A DNA stretch of 53,546 nucleotides from G963674665 sp964609625 (GTDB lineage: Bacteria > Desulfobacterota > Desulfovibrionia > Desulfovibrionales > Desulfovibrionaceae), in NCBI GenBank assembly GCA_964609625.1, contig CAZSRS010000029.1:1-53546 (forward strand). The letters are read 5' to 3'. The position numbers and the translations under genes were made by a program. Within the stretch, counting starts at the first letter, position 1. Every line of letters starts with the position of its first letter. Below, piece by piece: positions 34,808-42,756 of this stretch. Under the pieces are notes generated by a model. It was not told where the DNA came from and searched no databases. It saw only the letters and a list, made by a program, of their open reading frames with translations.

Positions 34808-35202
34808 AATTGACGCCGGATGACAACGGCACACTGCTCGTGACCTGCCCGGAACTGCCGGAAGTCACGACATTCGGCGAGGACCGGGACGACGCCCTGA
34901 TGCGGGGGCGCGATGCCATCGAGGAGGCCATCGCGGCCAGGATCGCGGCACGGCAGGAGATACCCGAGAGCGTGGCCGAAGGGGAAGAGGTGGTTTTTCT
35001 GCCGGTCGGCGTGGCGGCAAAGGTCGCGCTCTACAACGAGATGCTCGCTGCCGGTGTGCGTAAGGCGGAACTGGCACGCAGGCTTTCGCTGCATGGACCA
35101 CAAGTTGATAGGCTGCTGAATATCCGCCACGCTTCAAGGCTCGACCAGATGGAAGCGGCGTTCAGCGCCCTGGGCAAACGGCTGGAGATCAGGGCGAAAT
35201 GA
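34789..35202 (+). CDS. HicB-like antitoxin with C-terminal HTH
   Basis: 137 residues. N-terminal HicB fold (LAYRVKLTPDDNGTLLVTCPELP, ending DAIEEAIAARIAARQEIPES) that normally masks the HicA RNase. C-terminal XRE-like helix-turn-helix (VRKAELARRLSLHGPQVDRLLNI) that binds the operator. ATG at 34789 follows AGGAG. No intact hicA is present upstream or downstream, so it is an orphan: an antitoxin without its toxin, or a plain regulator. Distance to fliM is 194 bases. Confidence 0.9.
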   Translation: MLAYRVKLTPDDNGTLLVTCPELPEVTTFGEDRDDALMRGRDAIEEAIAARIAARQEIPESVAEGEEVVFLPVGVAAKVALYNEMLAAGVRKAELARRLSLHGPQVDRLLNIRHASRLDQMEAAFSALGKRLEIRAK

Positions 35203-35396
35203 GCAGGTCGCGCGGGTCTGGCTTGAGTGGACAGCGGTTCGTTCAATCTGCGGCGTCTTGCCCCGATGGAAACCTCAACGCACGAAACACATCAGGATTG
35301 TTGACGAATAGCTGGCATTCTCAGGCCACTTGTCATTACGGCGAAAACATTGTTTGTTCCAGCAGTCGATGCTGAACAGGGAACAGAGGAGCACGC

Positions 35397-36377
35397 ATGA
35401 GTAAGATCCTGGCCCAGGACGAAGTTGACGCCTTGTTGCGGGGGCTTTCCGGCGGCGAGGTCGAGAGCGAGGCCGACATACCCGAGGACGACTCGGGTAT
35501 CGTGCCCTTTGATCTGGCCAACCAGGACCGCATCATCCGCGGCCGTATGCCGGTCCTGGAAATCGTCAACGACCGCTTCGCCAGGCTCTGCACCAACGCC
35601 CTGTCCAACTCGGTGCGCAAGCGCGTGGAGATCAACCCCATCTCCATCGACATGACCAAGTTCGGCGACTTCATGCGCTCCCTGCCCGTGCCCACCAGCA
35701 TCAACATCTTCAAGATGGAGCCGTTGCGCGGCAACGCCATCGTGGTGGTGGACTCGCGCCTGGTCTTTGCCCTGGTGGAGAACTTTTTCGGCGGCTCCGG
35801 CAGCCAACCCAAAATCGAGGGCCGTGAGTTCACGCGCATCGAGCAGGCCATCGTGGACCGGGTGATCAAGATCGCCCTGGACAACATGGAAGAGTCCTGG
35901 CGACCGGTGCACGACGTCAACCTGGAGCTGGTGCGCTCGGAGATCAACCCGCAATTCGCGGCCATCGTGCCCCCCAGCGACGTGGTGGTGGTCATCACCT
36001 TCGAGGTGGAGCTGGAGAACGCCATCGGCTCCCTGGTGGTCTGCTTGCCCTACGCCACCATCGAGCCCATCCGCTCCAAGCTGCATGCCAGCTTCCAGAC
36101 CGAGCGCCTGGAGATCGACCACGCCTGGGTCTCGCGGCTCAAGGAACGCCTGCTGGAAACCCCGGTGGAGATGCTCGTGCGTTTCGGCAGGACCAAGATC
36201 ACCGGCCGGCAGCTCATGAACCTGCAAGTGGGGGACATCCTGCTGCTGGACACCGACACCGACGACCTCATGGAGGCCGAAGTGGAGGGCGTGCGCAAAT
36301 TCATGGGCATCTGCGGCACGGTCAAGGGCAACCAAGCTTTCCAGGTGATCAAGGAAGAGGAGCCGCGACACGCCTGA
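35397..36377 (+). CDS. fliM: Flagellar motor switch protein FliM
   Basis: 326 residues. C-ring protein that binds CheY-P and sets the direction of rotation. The N-terminal CheY-binding peptide is present as ILAQDEVDALLRGLSGG (4-20). The middle CheC-like domain has LVENFFGGSG (about 126-135), and the C-terminal SpoA domain follows (about 240-326, GRTKITGRQLMNLQVGDILLLD). Not in a flagellar cluster here: neighbours are hicB and a glutaredoxin. No clear promoter was found in the 194-base spacer upstream. Confidence 0.96.
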   Translation: MSKILAQDEVDALLRGLSGGEVESEADIPEDDSGIVPFDLANQDRIIRGRMPVLEIVNDRFARLCTNALSNSVRKRVEINPISIDMTKFGDFMRSLPVPTSINIFKMEPLRGNAIVVVDSRLVFALVENFFGGSGSQPKIEGREFTRIEQAIVDRVIKIALDNMEESWRPVHDVNLELVRSEINPQFAAIVPPSDVVVVITFEVELENAIGSLVVCLPYATIEPIRSKLHASFQTERLEIDHAWVSRLKERLLETPVEMLVRFGRTKITGRQLMNLQVGDILLLDTDTDDLMEAEVEGVRKFMGICGTVKGNQAFQVIKEEEPRHA

Positions 36378-36429
36378 CACATCGTCGCGCCCTTGAGTAA
36401 TTGCCCCGCCCACGGCCGCATCGGAGTCG

Positions 36430-36435
36430 TATAAT
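36430..36435 (+). promoter_or_regulatory. Candidate -10 element upstream of the glutaredoxin-FTR operon
   Basis: Perfect TATAAT about 90 bases before the glutaredoxin ATG. No good -35 hexamer lies at 16-18 bases: the best, TTGCCC at 36401-36406, is 23 bases away. Could be an activated promoter or fortuitous. Confidence 0.35.
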
Positions 36436-36525
36436 GGCATGGCGCTTCCTCTTGTTCTCTGCTAGTGACGTCATGCAGTGAAATCGATTCGCTCCCTAAA
36501 AAACCACAACCTCACGAGGATCAAC

Positions 36526-36780
36526 ATGCCCCCCCATGTCAAACTGTTCGCGCTTTCCACCTGCATCCACTGCAAGAACACCAAAAAATTCCTGGACGAG
36601 AACAACGTGCCCTACGAGTGTATCTTCGTGGACACCTTGAGTGGCGACGAACGCAAGGAAATCATCGCCGAGGTCAAGCGGCACAACCCCTCCACCTCCT
36701 TCCCCACCATCGTGGTGGACGGCGACAAGGTCATTGTCGGCTTCCGCCAGGACGAGATCAGGGAGATCCTGGGACTATGA
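36526..36780 (+). CDS. Glutaredoxin-like protein
   Basis: 84 residues. Thiol-disulfide carrier with a CxxC active site (C13-I-H-C16, CIHC) and the cis-proline motif SFPTIVVDG (around P60). NrdH/glutaredoxin-like thioredoxin fold. ATG at 36526 follows GAGGATC. Its stop overlaps the start of the FTR gene (ATGA-type), so it is likely the direct substrate of that reductase. Without glutathione it may act as the thioredoxin of the system. Confidence 0.88.
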   Translation: MPPHVKLFALSTCIHCKNTKKFLDENNVPYECIFVDTLSGDERKEIIAEVKRHNPSTSFPTIVVDGDKVIVGFRQDEIREILGL

Positions 36781-37124
36781 GCCAGAAACTCACGCCCGAA
36801 GCCCTCTACGAAAACCTGCGCAAGATCCAGGAGCCCAAGGGCTACTTCTTCAACAAGGACATGGAGATGACCATGGCCCTGATGGAAAGCCTACTGGTGA
36901 ACAAGGAGCGCTACGGCTACATGGCCTGCCCCTGCCGGCTGGCCAACGGCGAATTCCAGGCCGACCGGGACATCGTCTGCCCCTGCGTCTATCGGGAGCC
37001 CGACGTGGCCGAGTACGGAGCCTGCTTCTGCGGCCTGTACGTTTCCAAGGAATGGAATGAAGGTGTCATCGAGCACCAGACCGTACCGGAGCGCCGCCCT
37101 CCGGAAAAAATCGTGCTGTTCTGA
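36777..37124 (+). CDS. Ferredoxin:thioredoxin reductase catalytic subunit-like protein
   Basis: 115 residues. Contains all the FTR-type cysteine pairs: CPC (51-53), CPC (68-70) and CFC (83-85). These bind the [4Fe-4S] cluster and the redox-active disulfide that pass electrons from ferredoxin to a thiol protein. The third motif is CFC where plant enzymes have CHC, and the spacing differs (14 and 12 residues), as in bacterial/archaeal relatives. No variable subunit gene is next to it. Starts in the last codons of the glutaredoxin gene, so a ferredoxin-to-glutaredoxin chain is inferred. Confidence 0.9.
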   Translation: MSQKLTPEALYENLRKIQEPKGYFFNKDMEMTMALMESLLVNKERYGYMACPCRLANGEFQADRDIVCPCVYREPDVAEYGACFCGLYVSKEWNEGVIEHQTVPERRPPEKIVLF

Positions 37125-37127
37125 GTC

Positions 37128-38237
37128 GTGGAGCCCAATCCAGACGTTCCATCCCGGCGGCCCGAGGCCAGGGCCTGTCTCCAGTCCCTCGCGCCCTATG
37201 CCTTTGCCCTGGACGAAGCCGCGTTGCGCCTGCGTTTCGGCCTGGAGTGCGTCGTCCGCTTGTGCAGCAACGAAAGCCCCCTCGGGCCATCGCCGCTCTC
37301 CGTGCGCGCCATGACCCTCGCCGCTTCCAGGGCCCACCGCTACCCCCAGGCCGACAACTCCCGCTGTCTCCAGGCCATCGGCCGGCATTTCGGCATCGCA
37401 CCCGACCACCTGATCCTGGGCAACGGCGGGGACGAGTGCATCGACCTGATCATCCGCATCCTCGTAAACCCCGGCGACAACGTCCTCTGCTTCCATCCCT
37501 GCTTCGACGTCTACCGCACCCAGGCCCTGATCTGCGGGGCGCAGCTCCGGCAAGTGCCGCTCGCCCCGGACTTCACCCTGCCCCTCGATGCCTTGGCCCA
37601 GGCAGCGGACGAGCGCACCGTCGTGGCCTTTGTCACCAGCCCGGACAACCCTTCGGGCTTGGCCACGCCGCGCGAGGCGATGCTCAAACTGACCCGTCGC
37701 CTGCCCCCGCATGTCCTGCTCGTGGTGGACGAGGCCTACGTGGACTTCTGCGACGCCCCCGATGCCGCCACCTGCCTGCCCCTGCTCCATGAGTTCCCCA
37801 ACCTGGCCGTGCTTCGGACCTTTTCCAAGGCCCATGGCTTGGCCGGGGCGCGTTTGGGCTTCGCGGCCCTGCCCCCGCACCTGGCGGAGATGGCCCGGCG
37901 CGCTCAGATACCCTTCAGCGTCAACCTCCTGGCCCAGGAGGCCTGCCTGGCCGCCCTGGAAGACAGGGAGCATCACACCCGCACCGTGACCTGCATCCGC
38001 GAGGGGCGCGCCCAGCTCCTGGCCGGGCTCCGGGCACGAAATTGCGAGGTGTTGCCCAGCCAGGCCAACTTCCTGATGTTCCGCCCCCTGCAGATGACGG
38101 CCGCAGACCTCTTCCAGCGGCTGCTCGAACGGGGTGTATTGATCCGGGGCCTGGGTCCCAACGGCCTGCCCGACTGGTTGCGCGTGAGCGTGGGCACCCA
38201 GGAGGAGAATGCATTCTTCCTGGAATGCATTGGCTGA
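37128..38237 (+). CDS. hisC: Histidinol-phosphate aminotransferase
   Basis: 369 residues. Class I/II PLP aminotransferase of histidine synthesis. Typical HisC segments: LCSNESPLGPSP, RYPQADNSRCLQAIG, LGNGGDECIDLIIR, VVDEAYVDFCDAP and the PLP-lysine motif RTFSKAHGLAGARLGF. Start is a GTG at 37128, three bases after the FTR stop, with a weak ribosome site; coupling to the upstream gene is likely. No other his genes nearby. A related substrate range (for example aromatic amino acids) cannot be excluded. Confidence 0.92.
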   Translation: MEPNPDVPSRRPEARACLQSLAPYAFALDEAALRLRFGLECVVRLCSNESPLGPSPLSVRAMTLAASRAHRYPQADNSRCLQAIGRHFGIAPDHLILGNGGDECIDLIIRILVNPGDNVLCFHPCFDVYRTQALICGAQLRQVPLAPDFTLPLDALAQAADERTVVAFVTSPDNPSGLATPREAMLKLTRRLPPHVLLVVDEAYVDFCDAPDAATCLPLLHEFPNLAVLRTFSKAHGLAGARLGFAALPPHLAEMARRAQIPFSVNLLAQEACLAALEDREHHTRTVTCIREGRAQLLAGLRARNCEVLPSQANFLMFRPLQMTAADLFQRLLERGVLIRGLGPNGLPDWLRVSVGTQEENAFFLECIG

Positions 38238-38318
38238 GCGGAGAAAGGTGATCCATACGGATCTGTTACCATGTGCCTTTGCCATGCCACACGAACCAGA
38301 CATCCCCCAGGACCTTCC

Positions 38319-38843
38319 ATGCCGAACCACGACACTTTTCCCCTGGCCCTGGAGCCGCCCCCCGGCGCCATCACTCTCATCGGCACGGAACTCCTTGAAC
38401 GGGCAGTGGCCATGTCGCACGCCAGCCCCCGCCGGCGCGTCATCCTCCCCCTGCACAAAGGGCACGACGCCCCGCTCCACCGCATGCTCAACGCCATGCA
38501 GCCCGGCAGTTACGTGCGGCCACACCGCCATTGCGCCCCTCCAAAGGCGGAATCCGTGCTCGTACTGCGGGGCAGGCTCGGCGTGGTGGTCTTCGACGAC
38601 CTGGGCGCCCCGACGGAATTCCTGATCGCCGCGCCCCATACCCTGGTCTTTGGCGTGGATTTCGAACCTTGCATCTTCCACACCTTCCTGGCCCTGGAAT
38701 CCGACACGGTGCTCTTCGAGGTCAAGCCCGGCCCCTACACCAGGAACACGGACAAGGACTTCGCGCCCTGGGCACCGGAGGAGTTCACGGAAGCGGCGGA
38801 AGCGTATCTGGTCGGATTGCGCTCCCAGTTCCCCGCGCCCTGA
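38319..38843 (+). CDS. WbuC-like cupin-fold protein
   Basis: 174 residues. Single cupin domain with PHRHCAPPKAESVLVLRGRLGVVVFDDLG: metal-binding His residues and the Gly turn of the cupin barrel, as in the WbuC/DUF6016 family (often beside O-antigen genes). N-terminal spRrR-type segment (SHASPRRRVILPLHKG) and MLNAMQPGSYVRPHRH are family hallmarks. Biochemical role unknown. ATG at 38319 after CCAGGA; 81 bases after hisC. Confidence 0.85.
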   Translation: MPNHDTFPLALEPPPGAITLIGTELLERAVAMSHASPRRRVILPLHKGHDAPLHRMLNAMQPGSYVRPHRHCAPPKAESVLVLRGRLGVVVFDDLGAPTEFLIAAPHTLVFGVDFEPCIFHTFLALESDTVLFEVKPGPYTRNTDKDFAPWAPEEFTEAAEAYLVGLRSQFPAP

Positions 38844-38994
38844 ACCCGCAATGCCCATGCCAGCCGTAGCCTGCTACCGAGTTGCCATGCCGTGGAGACA
38901 AGAGTAGTACTGGCCGAAAGCAACGTGCGATCACCCCTGCCCCGCGATCCGCCTGGTAGAGTTCCGGGCGCGGGACGTGTTCAAGGAGGCGACG

Positions 38995-39342
38995 ATGAAC
39001 GGACGTCTGTTTGCCCTGCTGCTGTTCTTCAGCCTTATCCTGCCTGCCTGCGCCGCAATGGGGCCGGTACACACCTACAAATCCTTTTCCGGAGAATGCC
39101 TGACCTACACACCAGGAAACCTGATCGAGGCCTCCGCCTCCTGCGGTGACCAGCGCGACATCTGCGACGCCTTCAAGCCCATTCTCCTGCAGGAGCACGC
39201 CGACCAAGGGGCCTGTGTCGCGGAGTGCCAATCCATGCAATACCATCTGTACAGGCAGTTTCCGGTCGGCAATTGCCGCTTCGTGGTCAAACATGCCGCG
39301 GACCTGTGCAGCAACTTCTGCCGGGAGCACTACTCTCGCTAA
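38995..39342 (+). CDS. Cys-rich putative lipoprotein, hypothetical
   Basis: 115 residues, family not recognised. Signal peptide with a possible lipobox LPAC (C19), then eight further Cys at 35, 50, 57, 74, 78, 94, 105 and 109. An even number of Cys in a small exported protein points to disulfides or metal binding. The ATG at 38995 follows AAGGAGG. Separated by 21 bases from the gate-domain membrane protein downstream, so the two are probably co-transcribed. Confidence 0.75.
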   Translation: MNGRLFALLLFFSLILPACAAMGPVHTYKSFSGECLTYTPGNLIEASASCGDQRDICDAFKPILLQEHADQGACVAECQSMQYHLYRQFPVGNCRFVVKHAADLCSNFCREHYSR

Positions 39343-39363
39343 TTCAGGACCTTCTCGCCATTT

Positions 39364-40338
39364 ATGCCAAATTCTCGCAAGGAATGGCCCCGCCGACTGG
39401 CCGAAGCCCTTCGCTCCCTGTTCAAGGACGCCAACCGCACCTGCTTCGAGCTGTTCAAGTTGATGATCCCGGTCATCGTGGTCATCAAGGTGCTCAAGGA
39501 GTTCGATCTGATCCAGTACTTGGCCGTGCCCCTGGCGCCGATCATGGAATTGGTGGGCTTGCCGGCCAAGATGGGGCTGGTCTGGGCCACGGCCCTGTGC
39601 CTGAACATTTACAGCGGTATCGTGGTCTACGCCGCGGTGATGCCGGACATCCCCGCCCTGAGTGTGGCCCAGGTCACGGTGCTGTCCCTGATGTTGCTCA
39701 TCGCCCACAACCTCCCTCTGGAGCTGCGCATCGCCCAACGCTGCGGCGTCAGTTTGCTGGGGCAGGCTGCCTTGCGCATCCTCGGCGCCCTGACCGCCGG
39801 CCTGCTCCTGCACTGGATATTTGATGGGTTCGATCTGTTCGCCGAGCCCAGCACCATGCTCTTCGCCCCCAGCCAGTCCGAGGGGGGGTATCTTCGCTGG
39901 GCCCTGGGGGAACTGCGTACCATAGCGGTCATCTACCTCATCGTCTTGGTGCTCATGGGTGTAATGCGCGTCTTGCAACACCTGCGAATCACCGACCTGC
40001 TCAACTGGCTGCTGCGCCCCTGGCTCAGATTCATGGGCATCGGCGACAGCGCCGCGAGCATCACCGTGGTGGGGCTGACTCTGGGCATCGCCTATGGCGG
40101 AGGGCTGATCATCCACGAAGCGCGCTCCGGCAACATCAGCAGGCACGACCTCTTCGCCTCCCTCTCCCTCATGGGACTGAGCCACGCGCTCATCGAGGAC
40201 ACCCTGCTTATGTCCCTGCTCGGAGCGCACAGTTTCGGCACGTTGTGGTTCAGGCTGGCGTTTTCGCTGCTCGTGGTGGCGGTGCTTGCGCGCTGGCACG
40301 TCCGACGCTTTCGGGAGCGTGTCCCCGCGACTCCATAG
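39364..40338 (+). CDS. Gate-domain (nucleoside recognition/SpmA-like) membrane protein
   Basis: 324 residues with about eight membrane helices. Two related halves, as in Gate-domain proteins: LFKLMIPVIVVIKVLKEFDLI with PLAPIMELVGLPAKMGLVWATALCLNIYSG, and the second half with LRPWLRFMGIGDSAASITVVGLTLGIAYGGGLI. Members include SpmA/SpmB and nucleoside-transporter-like proteins. Function here unknown; position between an exported Cys-rich protein and lpxB suggests an envelope role. Confidence 0.85.
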   Translation: MPNSRKEWPRRLAEALRSLFKDANRTCFELFKLMIPVIVVIKVLKEFDLIQYLAVPLAPIMELVGLPAKMGLVWATALCLNIYSGIVVYAAVMPDIPALSVAQVTVLSLMLLIAHNLPLELRIAQRCGVSLLGQAALRILGALTAGLLLHWIFDGFDLFAEPSTMLFAPSQSEGGYLRWALGELRTIAVIYLIVLVLMGVMRVLQHLRITDLLNWLLRPWLRFMGIGDSAASITVVGLTLGIAYGGGLIIHEARSGNISRHDLFASLSLMGLSHALIEDTLLMSLLGAHSFGTLWFRLAFSLLVVAVLARWHVRRFRERVPATP

Positions 40339-40350
40339 AAATCCAAGCCC

Positions 40351-41484
40351 ATGTCCGCCCACACCCCCTGCATCTGGATAAACACCGCCGAGCCCTCCGG
40401 CGACATGCACGGCGCGTTGCTGGCCAAGGCCCTGCTCCGGCTGCGCCCCCAAGCCCGCATCGTCGGCATGGGCGGACCGCAACTGCTTTTTGCGGGACAG
40501 ATGGAGCAGACCGCCCGTATAGAGGAACTCTCGGTCATGGGTTTCACCGAGGTCCTGTCACGCCTGCCCAGGGTCTTCGGCCTGCTGCGGGAAATCCGCC
40601 GAGACATGACCAAGCACCCCCCGGACCTGGTGGTGTGCATCGACGCCCCGGACTTCAACTTCCGGGTGATCCGCATCGCCCGAAGCCTGGGCGTCCCCGT
40701 GGTCTACTACATCTCACCCAAGCTCTGGGCCTGGCGTAGGGGGCGCGCCAAGTTCATCCAGCGCCACGTGGCCCTCATGCTCTGCATCCTGCCCTTTGAG
40801 GTGGATTTCTACGCCAGCTACAGGGTCCAGGCCGAGTACGTGGGCAATCCCCTGCTGGACGCCATCGACTGGAAGGAGATGCAAGAAATCCGGCGGGAAC
40901 CAGGGCGCATCGCCATCCTGCCGGGCAGCCGGCGCAAGGAGATCGAGTCGCTGCTTCCGGCCTTTGGCGAGGCCGCGCGGATCATGCTCACCAGCCGCCC
41001 CTCCCTGCGCTTCTGCCTGGCCCGGGCGCACAGCGTGAGCGAGGAGCGGGTCCGCCAGCTCTGGCCGGCCGACATACCCCTGGAGGTGCAACCGCCGGAG
41101 CGCCGCCACGCTGTGATGCGCTCCAGCCGACTGGCCGTGGCAGCCTCGGGCACGGTGACCCTGGAGACCGCCCTGCTGGGAACGCCGACCATCGTGGCCT
41201 ACCGACTCTCGCGGCTGACTTATGCCCTGGCCAAACGCGTGGTCCGCGTGCCGTACATCAGCCTGCCCAACCTGATCCTGGACGAGGCCGTGTTCCCGGA
41301 GCACCTGCAGGAGCAGGCCGAGGCACGTCCTTTGGCTGAACGCGCCCTGGACTGGCTGGAATCCCCTGTGATCCTGGAAGGCATCCAGGCCAGGCTGCAA
41401 GGCCTGCGCGCCCTGCTCGGCGAGCCCGGCGCCCCCCTGCGCGCGGCGGAGAGTATCCTCCGCCTCCTGGACCGGAAGAGCTGA
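40351..41484 (+). CDS. lpxB: Lipid-A-disaccharide synthase
   Basis: 377 residues. GT19 glycosyltransferase joining UDP-diacylglucosamine and lipid X. Typical N-terminus NTAEPSGDMHGALLAKAL and MGGPQ, then GVPVVYYISPKLWAWRRGR, the pattern GSRRKEIESLLP and VAASGTVTLETALLGTPTIVAYR, where the donor binds. Cytoplasmic/peripheral membrane. Confirms a lipid-A outer membrane. ATG 40351 is 12 bases after the upstream stop. Confidence 0.96.
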   Translation: MSAHTPCIWINTAEPSGDMHGALLAKALLRLRPQARIVGMGGPQLLFAGQMEQTARIEELSVMGFTEVLSRLPRVFGLLREIRRDMTKHPPDLVVCIDAPDFNFRVIRIARSLGVPVVYYISPKLWAWRRGRAKFIQRHVALMLCILPFEVDFYASYRVQAEYVGNPLLDAIDWKEMQEIRREPGRIAILPGSRRKEIESLLPAFGEAARIMLTSRPSLRFCLARAHSVSEERVRQLWPADIPLEVQPPERRHAVMRSSRLAVAASGTVTLETALLGTPTIVAYRLSRLTYALAKRVVRVPYISLPNLILDEAVFPEHLQEQAEARPLAERALDWLESPVILEGIQARLQGLRALLGEPGAPLRAAESILRLLDRKS

Positions 41485-41534
41485 CCGGCACGTCCTCAAA
41501 ATGGGATTGACAATCCCCCGCGACACAGGACACC

Positions 41535-41564
41535 TTGCATAGGTGGATACCTGAAGAATACAAT
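41535..41564 (+). promoter_or_regulatory. Candidate promoter of the DUF3179-HAD operon
   Basis: TTGCAT (41535-41540), 18-base spacer, TACAAT (41559-41564). RNA would start about 13 bases before the ATG at 41584. Confidence 0.5.
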
Positions 41565-41583
41565 CAGAGGCAGGACTTCCCTC

Positions 41584-42756
41584 ATGAACTTACCACGCCT
41601 CCTCCTATTCCTGCTCGCCAGCCTGGGAGTTGCCCTCGTCCTGCTGCTTTCCCCCTCCTCGCCCAGGGCCATGGACGACCTGCCCCCCGATGACCCCACC
41701 TTCACCCTGCCCTCCCTGGAGGAGATCAACAAAGGGCGCATGGGCACCTGGGTGGAGAACATCCACGAGACCGGCCTGGAGCGTGACGTAATTCCCTCCG
41801 TGGACTTCCCCCAGTTCATCTCCCTCGAAAACGCGGCCCTGGTCCTAGACGCCAGGGACGTGGTCTTCGTGGCCGATTTCAGCACACCGGAAAAACAGGA
41901 CGTACGCATCTACCCCCGCAACATCTTGGTTTGGCATCAGGTGATCAACGACACCGCACCAAACGGGGAGCGTATTTCCATCACCTACTGCCCCCTCACC
42001 GGAACCCTTGTCGGTTACTTCGGCCAAGTGGGGCGCTTCGCCCCTCGCTTCGGCGTCACCGGCAACCTGATCAACAACAACACCCTGCTCTACGACCGCG
42101 CCACCGGCAGCCTTTGGCCGCAGATCCTGGGCATGGCCATCGAGGGGCCGCTCAAGGGCAGTTCCCTGGAGACCTTCCCCCTGCTCTGGACCACCTGGGA
42201 GCGCGCCGTGGAGCGCTTTCCCCAGGCCAGGGCGCTGTCCCAGGCCACGGGCTTCCGCCGCACCTACGGTCGTGACCCCTATGGCAACTACAACGTGACC
42301 GACAGCTATTACCACGACTCCATGATCGTCTATCCCCTGGTGAACTGGGACAAGCGCCTGCACCCCAAGACTCGCGTCAAGGCCTTCACCCTGGACGGCA
42401 TGGGCTACGCCGTGCTTCTGGAGCACGTGCGGCAACAGGGCACCGTGAATTTCTGGGCCGGCATGACCCCCCTGGTGGCCTTACACGAACCCGGACTGGA
42501 CGTGGTACGGCTGTTTCGCCGTGAAGTACGGGGCGCCACCCTGACCCTGGACAAGGTAGACGGGGAATTCCGCGACAGGGAGAGCAAGACTGTCTGGAGC
42601 CCGGAGGGATACGGCGTGTCCGGCCCCTATTTCGGAGAGCGACTGACCCCCTTCCCGAGCTCCGACAGCATGTGGTTTGCCTGGGCCGCGTTCTATCCGG
42701 ATGTGGAAGTCACTCCGCCCTTACCCAGAAACCCGCCGCAAGGCACCCTGCAGTGA
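41584..42756 (+). CDS. DUF3179 domain-containing exported protein
   Basis: 390 residues. Signal peptide (1-29), then a DUF3179 domain. Family marks: YPRNILVWHQVINDT, the SITYCPLTGTLVGYF segment with C136, and LYDRATGSLWPQ, with RTYGRDPYGNY and YPLVNWDKRLHPK further on. The function of DUF3179 is unknown; members are predicted to be extracytoplasmic. The stop overlaps the HAD start by one base, so the two are one operon. Confidence 0.9.
   Translation: MNLPRLLLFLLASLGVALVLLLSPSSPRAMDDLPPDDPTFTLPSLEEINKGRMGTWVENIHETGLERDVIPSVDFPQFISLENAALVLDARDVVFVADFSTPEKQDVRIYPRNILVWHQVINDTAPNGERISITYCPLTGTLVGYFGQVGRFAPRFGVTGNLINNNTLLYDRATGSLWPQILGMAIEGPLKGSSLETFPLLWTTWERAVERFPQARALSQATGFRRTYGRDPYGNYNVTDSYYHDSMIVYPLVNWDKRLHPKTRVKAFTLDGMGYAVLLEHVRQQGTVNFWAGMTPLVALHEPGLDVVRLFRREVRGATLTLDKVDGEFRDRESKTVWSPEGYGVSGPYFGERLTPFPSSDSMWFAWAAFYPDVEVTPPLPRNPPQGTLQ

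Noticed and set aside
35203..35396. Sigma-54 or sigma-28 promoter for fliM
   Set aside because: TGGCAT is present but the GC element is missing at the required distance; no TAAA-N15-GCCGATAA either.
36891..38858. 655-codon minus-strand open frame
   Set aside because: Antisense across FTR, hisC and the cupin gene; no recognisable protein.
38785..40482. 565-codon minus-strand open frame
   Set aside because: Antisense of the gate-domain gene and neighbours; low-complexity Gln/His/Gly composition.
41503..41517. GGGATT-gac-AATCCC hairpin after lpxB
   Set aside because: Only 6 bp with a 3-base loop and no U run; not enough to call a terminator.
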